Virus record (IMG/VR): IMGVR_UViG_3300044939_000023
Coordinates: 1 to 36,154 of that record
Strand: one strand, 5' to 3'
From: a virus
Length of the DNA stretch: 36,154 nucleotides
Shown: one piece after another, positions 5,866 to 15,500 of the stretch
How positions within the stretch are numbered: the stretch's first letter is position 1
Layout: every line of letters starts with the position of its first letter
Notes under the pieces: generated by a model
Seen by the model: the letters and a program-made list of their open reading frames with translations, nothing else
Databases searched by the model: none
Told to the model about the DNA's origin: nothing
Position numbers and translations under genes: made by a program

Positions 5866-5894
5866 TTGACAAGCCAGACGATCAAATTTAAGCC
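5866..5894 (+). promoter_or_regulatory. Possible promoter of the dUTPase gene
   Basis: A consensus TTGACA lies at 5866-5871, but the -10 region (TTTAAG near 5887-5892) is poor. A TAGAAT at 5902-5907 is an alternative -10 without a matching -35. Confidence 0.35.
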
Positions 5895-5920
5895 AGTCCA
5901 ATAGAATCAAAACGCAGAAT

Positions 5921-6298
5921 ATGAACCAAGACAAACTAGAACAAATATTCCAACTGCAAGACCAACTTAACCGGCGCATTGGCATCAATGCGGCTGGCCT
6001 TACCGATGAGGAGCGGGTCCAGTGGATCTTGAACTACACCCGCGCCATGTCCCAGGAGATTGCCGAACTAGTCGATTCTGTGCCATGGAAATGGTGGGCT
6101 AAATACCAGACCTTCGATGTTCAAAACGCCCGTGTGGAAGTGGTGGACCTGTTCCACTTTCTCGTCTCTATTGCCCAAGTTTTGGGCATGGGAGCAGATG
6201 ACGTTTATCAAGCCTACGTTAAGAAAAACCAAGTTAACCACCAGCGGCAAGACAGCGGCTATGCTGTCAAAGACAATGCCGATTCCAAACATATCTGA
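5921..6298 (+). CDS. Dimeric dUTPase (all-alpha dUTPase_2 family)
   Basis: The 125-residue protein hydrolyses dUTP to dUMP and pyrophosphate, keeping uracil out of phage DNA and feeding dTMP synthesis. It belongs to the all-alpha NTP-pyrophosphatase fold, unrelated to the trimeric enzyme. Family signatures are clear: QDQLNRRIGI near residue 13, the metal-binding EIAELVDSVPWKWW (about 46-59), VEVVDLFHFLVSI (about 73-85), and KKNQVNHQRQDSGY near the end. It lies after the two small RNA units and is followed by a small membrane protein gene with a 10-nt gap, probably in one transcript. Confidence 0.93.
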   Translation: MNQDKLEQIFQLQDQLNRRIGINAAGLTDEERVQWILNYTRAMSQEIAELVDSVPWKWWAKYQTFDVQNARVEVVDLFHFLVSIAQVLGMGADDVYQAYVKKNQVNHQRQDSGYAVKDNADSKHI

Positions 6299-6309
6299 GG
6301 AGACATGTC

Positions 6310-6555
6310 ATGAAAAAATACCTAGAGCCTGCTGTCTTTGGCGCATTGATTGGAACCGCTTACTATGATCTTGATTGGGTTATTATCACAGTTGGCATTT
6401 TGCTGGTGTTCTTAATCGCCTTTATTCTTGCGCTTGCAGCTTTTTCCCTATTGACAGACCTTCTCGCTGAAGCTGTGTTTTTAGCTGATACAAACGATTC
6501 AACTGGTCGCGCTTCTCTTCGGGCGTCATCTCGCGGCTTGCCCAAATCTGATTGA
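6310..6555 (+). CDS. Small membrane protein (81 aa)
   Basis: GAGGAG precedes ATG 6310 with good spacing. Residues about 6-50 are strongly hydrophobic (VFGALIGTAYYDLDWVIITVGILLVFLIAFILALAAFSLL), enough for one or two membrane spans, followed by a hydrophilic tail. The last 134 bp run head-on into the 3' end of the giant minus-strand gene, so the tail (residues about 38-81) is encoded on both strands. That shared part makes the C-terminus less certain as a selected sequence. Function unknown; a role in membrane effects on the host is possible. Confidence 0.6.
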   Translation: MKKYLEPAVFGALIGTAYYDLDWVIITVGILLVFLIAFILALAAFSLLTDLLAEAVFLADTNDSTGRASLRASSRGLPKSD

Positions 6556-9500
6556 TCAACTTGTTGATATTTGTCAGATCTCTCTCATATTTGCCAAGCA
6601 CCCTGCTGCGCTCAAGCACCATAGGGTCCGCTTTCAAGAGACGATTGGTTTCTTCTAAGTCCATGGCCTCAGCAACCTGGCGCACGCGACGGGCAAGTGC
6701 CTGAGTTTCATCGGCCATCTTGTAGAATAAGTCAGGGTATTTAGTTCTTACATTTTGTGGGTTCTTGATGAATCGGCCAACACCCAAAACTCGATTTTCC
6801 CACCACTCCTGCTTAGGGGGCGGCGGCACGTCAGCAAAGTTCTTGTAGATAGCATCTGCAGCCATCATGGCGTAGGTGCCCATTGTCCCGAAATACCCTT
6901 CGACAAAATGCTGCACTTTTAGCGGACTAACTCCAAGCTTCTCGCCAATGCCTCTTGCTGTGAAGGGCGTGGTTGGATAATACCTTGCTTCCGGTGGCAA
7001 GGCCCGCACGTTGGCCGGCTCAATTTCACGCTCGAAGTAAGACTTCCAGCCGCCAGGGCCAGCATGCAATTCAAGGATCGGCTTGACGAGCTGTGGTGTT
7101 GGGTTAAGGCGCAGCATGTTGGTTGCTAGGTATCCTAAGCGGTAGGTTAACTCCCTCATATCCGCCTTGCCAAACTCACCCTCTGCCTTCTTCATGAAGG
7201 CTACCGTCAGGCGCTCTGGCACTGTTCCCAACATGGTTCCAATCTCAAATGGCTTGGGAATGAGGATCATGGTTCGATCCGCGTCTCCCTTATTGCCTGT
7301 GAGATAAACCCAATAGCGGTCCTTAATGTCGTCAGGCAGCTTGTCGTAGTCATCATCATCCCAGTTCCGCAATGCGAGCAATGTGGAGATTGCAAAAAGC
7401 ATGGAGCCGCGCGTCCAAAATGTTCTCGTATTCATAGCGCGGCCCATGCGGATTAAGCCCTGCATCCCCGCATTAAAGAATGGGGCAGTCTGCGCCAAAA
7501 ACTGAATCATCTTGCTACTACCAGAAAGCGAGAAGTCCGTGGTTGCCTCACGGTAAGCCCACGCCGCCTCCACTAAGTCGCCTGTCCTCTTGAGAGTGTT
7601 TAGGGCCACCTGCGTGCGGGTGGCACTTTCTGTGGCTTGGCCAAAAGTCTCGGCGGCTTGAAGCGTAGCGTTGCCAGCACGCCGCAAGGCCTCAAGAGCC
7701 TGCCAAAGTGCCTGCGGGTTGTCAGCCTTGATGATTCTAGAAATCCTTGGGCGCGTGACAGAAGTAATGCTTTCCCTAGTTACGCCTTCTTGGCGGAAAG
7801 TTGAAGGGTCGCCGGCCCCTGCCAAGAAAATGCGGTCTAGGTCGCTAATTTCGCCATCCCGCCCCATAAGCTTTTTTACCACTTGGCGGTTGCTGGCCCA
7901 CGCCAAAGCCCCACGCATTGTTTCTATAATAGGGACAGCCATATCCTTGTTTTGTAGCCACGATGCCATTGTGTCGCGCATGGCGTTTGCCCCCACAAAC
8001 TCCAAAGTAATCGTAATGCTGCTCTGGAAAAGTCTCCGCGCAAAGCGAGCCAGCGTCATAAAAGGATTCCCAGCCCCTATGGCCCCTCGGCTCATAGCCT
8101 CAAAAGAATCCCAAACCAGGTCATCCACAATGCGGCGATACTGAACCCTGCCGTCCTTCATAAAGGAAACAATGTCGCTCCCCTTTTGTGGACGCCCAAT
8201 AGCATAGATGTTCACCCAAACAGAGGGGTCAATATATTGCGAAAGCTCCTCCGGCACTCCCTGTTTCTCAAGCTCCCGCATGATGGCCCAGTTGGAGATG
8301 GCCACTTTTTCTTTTTGAGAAACAGGGACCATGAACTGCGGACCATCGGGCGCCATTTGTTCATTGATTTCATCCTTGCGGATTGCCAAAGCCTGCTCTG
8401 CCTGAACCCTTTGCCGCTCATAGTCTGGCTCACTAATCTCGCCATTCGCCAGCCTCTTCTTGAGGTCAGATTGAATCTTGGCAAATTCCGCCTCAGCCTC
8501 CTTAATTGCGGCATCCCTCTTCGCCTTAGCTTCCGCACTCTGCTTGGCGTTGATGGCGTCACTCATAGCCACTGCGCGGAGCATGACTATGTTTTTAATG
8601 CCCGCCACCATCATGTGGACCATGTTGCGCTCGATGTTTTCGTATAGATCATTCAACGGCTCTGTGCCCCCAAGGATTCGACGGATGCCGCTGCGCTGGT
8701 CTGCAAAGCCTCTCTTGGATGTCGGCGGCCCATACAACTCGCCTGCCATCGGATCAATTGCCCGATAGAACGGAACATACTGTGTGTGCAGCTTTTCAAG
8801 GTGATCGCGCAGCTCCGGCGAAACTAGTCCCGTGGCCACCGCAAAATCCATGACGCCACGCACGTTGGCCTGGTAATCGGCAAATGCTTCCTCAAAGCCT
8901 TCACGCTTCATGGCCAAAAGCGCCGCAATCTCAGCCTTGCTGAAAAGGGTTTCGCGGCGCGGGATTTCAAGCCGCGTCATGGCAGCCAAAGCAACAAGCT
9001 CTGCATCGGTATGCAGCTTGGCATCTTCTGCTTTCAGCCCAATAATCTCAAGGTGCTGATCGCGACGAAGCTTTTGCATGTCATTGAAAATATTGGCTGC
9101 GCGAGAACTAGATGCCAAAAGTGAATTAAGCTCGGCTTCAGCAATGGCCTTGAGTTCGCTGGCCCTCCGCCCGGCCATATATCCCATGAAGTCTCTTAGC
9201 CCATCCTCACCATATTTGTCGCGGATGTCCTTAAATATCATGGCAACACCACGCACCCGGTTATCCACCTGGAAAGCTCCGTCCTTCATCACGGGGATGC
9301 CAAGCCACAAGGCTTCGTGCGCCATGGAATAAGCATCAGTGGCAACTTGCGCAAACTTGGCTGCACTCTCTTTCCCAGAAAGAAGCTCGCGTCCGCGCCC
9401 ACGCACAATCTGGTTGAAAGTCTTTTCCATCTCGTGCAGGGCATACTGCTTGTTAAATGCCTTCTGAACCACAAGCCACTTGATGCGGTTCCAGCCAGCA

Positions 9501-12500
9501 TCTTTAATGGCCTCTATATTGGCGCGCAAGCTGTCGAAGGCTTCTTCGACGTGTGTTTTCTGCCGCCGCATCTTGCCCAAGGCGTATTCTTTGGGGTTAG
9601 TGCGTCCTCTTGTGGCCCTTCTTGCTGCGTCAAGCCTCGGTAGAATTGTAATGGGGATGTCCAGAGGAATGATTTGCCCTTTGTATTTCCTGAAGTTGTC
9701 TGGCTTTACGTCGGCCAAGGCAACGCCATCAGATTGGCGAAACCACGCCCTTGCCGTCCCCACAGGCTCAAAGCCCTCGCTTTTTAGCCAATCAGAAATC
9801 TCCTGAATGGTAGGCTCATCCCCAGGCACAAAATCCTGCTTGACCACCAAGGCAATGGTCCCATCTGGCCGCTCGGCAGCGCCCTCAAACGTGACTTCCG
9901 GCGCAACACCGCCAAAGACATGGTTGAATGTGTCCCACCGCTCCAGATATTCCGAAGGCGTCGCATTCCCAGTAACAACCCTAGGGATGCCGTTGATGGT
10001 CGCTACTGGGACTGCCCGATAGCCTGAAGGCACCCCTTGGCTATTGCTGGTGAACTTGTAAACTTCCCGCCCACGAATCTGGACAACGTGCTCAAACCCA
10101 CTCCCCGAAGGCTTCTTGGGCCAAGGCAATTTCTTGATTCGCCCATCCTCCATCATCTGGCGAATGGCATATTCACCCAAAATTATTTGCGCTTCATGGT
10201 CGCCTTCATCAGCGCCAAGCTCTTTTGAAATTCTGGCGAGTTCTCGGGACAGCTTCGCAAAAGGCGTTTCACTTCCTCTTGCCGCCTCTGGTGTTCCGGG
10301 TGTTCCAGATATGTCTGTCCTTGCTTCAGTTTCAGCAGTTTTGTTTTCATTTTTTGCTTTTCCTTTGCGCCCACGCGAGGCGCGGATGTTGGGGCTTTCC
10401 GAAAATATCCCAGTATTTGGATCGCCTGGCAACGGCCCTTTTTGCCCACCCTCAAAAATTGCTTCATCTCCAGCCAGCTTAATATTGTTGGAGTAAAAAA
10501 CGCCCCAAGTTGGCACATCCCCAAATTTGGGGAATATTTCCTCGCTCATTTTAATGGCGTCATAGCCCATTTCTCTGAGGATCGTAGAAAACCCAGGATT
10601 TTCGACCAAGCCCCAAACATTTTTAATCTTGCTCCAAGCATCTTCAATTGTGGCGTTTGGATTATTTTGTTGTTCTGCGCGTAACAATATTTTAGCTTGC
10701 AACTCAATCAGGTCCGCAGTTTTCTCAAACTCATCCTTTGTGGTCTGGCTGTATTTGTCAGCGGCCCCACTTCTTCCGTAATCAATGACCGCCTTAATCT
10801 CGTTGTAATTCTTGGCGTCCAAAAACTTCCTAGCGCGCATGAACAATGGCAGGGAAACGATTGGCGAATTGAGCTGACTTTGCGTTTGATTGGAGATGAC
10901 TCTCCCGTGCCGCTCATCTTCAGCTAAGAAGTAAAGGCCATTATTATCTGGCGCAAGAGACTTTAGCTCTGGCACCGTGGTTGAATGATAAAAAACCTTT
11001 GGCTCGCCAGTCAGTTGGTCAAGAATAACATTCCCCTCACCAATACGCCAGTCACCGCCAGCCCACTCCATAAAGTTCGGGGTGCGAACAGCCCGCCACT
11101 GAGATTCCGTAAGCAAGCTTGGACCACCGTAAGGATTAAGCAGGCGTCCATTGGCTACCCATGTATAATATGCCGTCGTATTGCCTTGGAAAACAGGATG
11201 ATCTTGTGCGACAAGGCCCGCCTCATCACGGACAAGAGGGACTTCTAAAAGCTGCTTGCGGGCATCCCATGCGGCATCCACGAACTCATTTGCCGTCATA
11301 TTCTTTGAGTTCTTCATCCGCAAGGAAGTATCGCCAAATGCGTTCTGAATGACGGCCATGCGATTCTTCAGCACGCCCAGAATTGCACGCAATCTAGGGC
11401 TTTTATTTTCCATTACTTTTCTAAATGCGCCATGAAATTCCCACAGGATTTTGGCAAGGCCATCATTTAGCTCCTCAATGCTCATCTCCCCATAAAGATC
11501 GGACAGCCCCGGTATGCTGGGTATATCTAAGCCCTTGCGCAAAAACATCTTTTTGACGTTATCCGGCAACAAGGCAAACACTTCCTTGTCCGACCATGCA
11601 AGTTCTGATTTGCTTTTAGGTTCGCCATTAGACTTATACCCAAGCGCGCCACTCATGCTAACGCGATAAGGCACAGGGACGTATGAGAATGAATCATCAA
11701 CAATGATGTTGCTCAAATTATCCCCGCCACCATCAAGGTTCTGCAGAAGCAGGTCCACCCAATACCCACTGCGAAGCGCAGCTTTCAAGGAATCGAGCTT
11801 AAATTTTGCCTCGCTTTCTGGAAGTTGCTCCAAGGATTTAATGTATTCCCCTAATGTTGGGCCTTCAATGTATTGTTTCTCAATCCATTCTGCGCGCACC
11901 AACTCATTATCAAACCACTCCGTATCACTGATTGGCCTTACAATGTTCCATTCGCCGCTTATATTTGAGCCGTATTTGCTAATAAGTTTTACTGATGGGG
12001 CAAGCACCCCAATATCTTTCACGTCATTAAAAAGTGTTTGCCACAAGGCATGAATTTTGTGGGCAAAAAATTCTTCAAGCCGTTGTTCTAGGCCGCGTCC
12101 GCGTTTAAGGACAACTTTTGTGCCATATTTATTTATCGCCAAAATGGCCCCATTGTCGCCTTGTAGCTTGGCAATGAATTTGTATCCAACCGCCTCAAGA
12201 TCGGCAAATTTGTCCATCAGCTCTTTGTCAGAAACTCTACCACGAGAGGCCCGTCTTTGAGCGGATGGCAGCGCCATTCTTTCCTGAAGCGATTGGCGAG
12301 ACATCTCCTCGGCCAACTTAGGGGCGTTCTCCACGGCTTTCAAAGCCTCATCAATGGCGGCAAGACGTTCGCGTAGCTCAGGGAAGTTGCCCCGTATTTT
12401 GGCCATCCAAGTTTTCAGGAGATTGGCCAAGCGATAGAAAAACTGCTTCAGAGTAGGCATTCCAGCCAGATCAAAAGCCTCTGGCGCAGAAAATTGGCCA

Positions 12501-15500
12501 CGAGAATGCGCGCTCCATTCGGCGGCAAACTCAGGGAAGAAATTGTCAATCCAAAGGACGTCACCCACGCTGCCGCTATCGGCATTGGCAAAGCCAATAA
12601 TCTCGCCAGACGAGTTGCGTAATGTCAAAACACGGGATGCCTGAAGGTATCTGGCGGCGAATTGCTCCGCCTTGGTTATGCCCATTTCATCAATGAGCCT
12701 ACGACCATGTTCGGCCACAAACTCCTCATAAGACATCTCAGTGCCAGACTCCTCCCAAAGCTTCATCATCACCTGGTCGTGCGCAAGGTGATGCATTTCT
12801 TCGGCAAGAACGGCCCTAACGTATTCCTCGAAGGCTTTTTCTTTTTCCTTGGCCCCCATGTTGCCAAGTTCATTAAAGGTTTCAGCCAAGCGGAACAGGT
12901 TGGCAAAAACGACGTTCGACTCCCCAACCTCGACAAACATGGCGGCAGGATCAGTGGGATCGTTAAGCCAGGCAATATCAATGCCTTCTGGCAGCAAAAC
13001 TCTGGCAAGGCGCTGGATGACGTTGCGCACCTTGAGTTGCGTGTCATTGGCCATGCTCCATTGCAACCCTTCGATCTTCCTCCTGCCTTTACTGGCAAAG
13101 CGGGCAAGCTCATCACGCCTTTCTTTCCATTCCTGAAGAATGTCAGCAACAAAAGGCTGCTGCTCCCTGTTGGTCTCAATGAACTCCCAAATCGCCTGCA
13201 TGTCAGACTGGCGAAGCTCGTCGTTGACTAAATTGATGAGCGCATTCTTGATTGTTGCAGGAATAGAGGAATTATTGATTTTCTCTTTAGTCTGCGCTGC
13301 CACCTTCTCTAGCTCGTCATTAATCTCTTGACGAATCTTTGCCCTTTCTGGGCTTTCGGGAGTGGCAATGGAATTGTCCAGCGTTTCGGCCCCACTTTCT
13401 ATTGGCTCGCCATCCTCTGTGAACTGTTGAATGGGCGGCTCGTTAATGTCATCGCCTTCAGTCCCAACTTCTTCTTCACCAACGCCCAAGCCATCTTCAA
13501 CATTGGTATCCCCATCGCTTTGATTGGATGCTTTTTCTACAGGCTGGGCATCTAGGCTAATCTTGGGCGCATTGGCTTCACTAGCAGCATACTTGCGCAG
13601 TGTTGGCTTCATGTAGTTCACCCACGCAAATCCGCGTCCCTGCTCGTTCTTTGCTTCCAATGAGCCGTATTGCTCGATCCAAAGCAAGGCTCGGCGCGCG
13701 GCCTGGTAGGCTGCATCATCAATGGCCTGCAACTTGGTTGCCTCATCAAACCACGTGAACGTAGTGGGGTTTGATGCAATGCTGTCGGCAAATTCACGCG
13801 CTTTTAAGAGAAATGCCACAAGCTCTTGCTTTTGCGCTTCGGCAAGCTTGATAGTTCTCTGCCCTTTGCCATGTTGTTTAATTTTCCCATCGAGAATGTC
13901 GGCAATCTTGGATGTTGCGGCCTTTTCGTTGGCCTGCTTTGTTTTCCTGGGGCTGCGCTCGCCCCTCGCCTTGCTTGGGGATGGGGTCTCAATTTCGGGT
14001 GTCAGTGGCTTGGGCGCCTGTTTCTTCTTATCGACAGCTTGCTCTTTCGGTCCCGCGACTGGCGTGGTTACGCTTAATCCAGTTCTTGGCTGGGGGCGTT
14101 CTTCTGTTGCTTGTTGTGCTTGCCCTTGCGTTTCCTGGCTGGCGTCACTCGCCACCGGCACCCCTCTTCGTGCAACTCCTCGATCTCCTCTGGAGTCAGA
14201 TTCTTGAGGTTTCTGAGTTTGTTGAGGTAATGATGACGTTCCGGCTTGCTCATTGGTCTCGACTCTTTCTGCTTGTGAAACTGGTTGCTGGGGTTCCTGC
14301 TGATTTGAGGCTGCTGCTTCGGCGGCAGCCTGAGATTGTGGGGCTCGGAAAATTTTTTGTATTGCCGGGGCTGGGGACCAATCCCCACCACGAATCCTCT
14401 TTAGGCCATCCACAGGCTTTTCGCCCCAGTTTTGGGGGTTAGCCATCCGCCCCTTCGATTTGTCATACACCCATCCATTTTTAAGCAAGTCTTGGACAGC
14501 CGACATAACTTCATCTGTGTTATACACGCCAAACATCCGCATTCTTAAATCAGGAGCATATTCAGAAGCTATGGCGTCGGCTAAGGTGCCCAAAATTTTA
14601 TCCAAATCATTCGTAGTGACCCACCCAGTCATGGGTGGCTTGGGCTTTTGAGCTTGTGGTTGTTGAGCCGGAGAATGAGATTGGGGGGCCAATGGAGCGG
14701 GTGCAGCAGTGCTAGCTATCCCCTCATCATTTTGCTCGGATCGTGGTTGAGGTGCTGGGGCCTGTTCTTCTGCTGGTTTAGCAACTGGGGAAGATTCTTG
14801 TGCAACAGGTTGAGGTGGTGCAACAGGTCGTGCCGCCGCGCTTTGTTTTTCTTCTTTTGCTTCTTGAGGGCTTTGCGTTGCCGACGGTTCTTGTGGCACA
14901 ACGGGTTGCGCTGCTTCTGAGGCATCCGCCTCTTCTTCTGCAATAGGCGCAACTAAGCCCAAGTCGGCATTGGTTGCCATCTCTTGCTTCTTCTGATCTT
15001 TAGCCTGAATTGGCTGGGAGATGGCTTCTTGTTGGTTGGCCTGCGCACCTTGTTCTTCCGCCTTTTGCTGAAAGGCGGCTTGCGTAGCCGGACCTACCGC
15101 TGAGGCCGCTTGGGCCGCCTCACTGGCCGCACGGCGCTTGGCTGAAGCCTTCTCCTCAGCCGCCGCCCAGTCGGGGTTGTTGGACAAAATTTCATAGCGG
15201 GCAGTCCCCATCTTCAAGATAAACTCTTGATCGCTCCAGCCCGCCTCTTCTTCTGAACGGCGACGCAGTTCTTCTTCAAGGCTTTTGTCTAGTTCCGATT
15301 GAGTGAAATTCCCGCTAGCGCTTACCTCAATTTGACGCGCTGCCGCGATCCGGGCCAAGTCATCAACACTTAATTCCCTTAATGCTGCGACACGCTTGAG
15401 CGGAGAAAGCGATTCAAGAGATTCGACGGTGACGCCAGACGACTGCGCCAACTTAGACTGGCGCACCATGTCTTTTGAAATTTGAAATTGGAACTCGGCT

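Noticed and set aside
5728-5988. Minus-strand frame of 86 codons over the small RNA region
   Set aside because: It crosses the plus-strand promoter and terminator, has no ribosome site, and its product has no domain pattern.
12662-13231. Plus-strand frame of 189 codons inside the giant gene
   Set aside because: It is the antisense shadow of a region with clear coding pattern on the minus strand, and it has no promoter or ribosome site.
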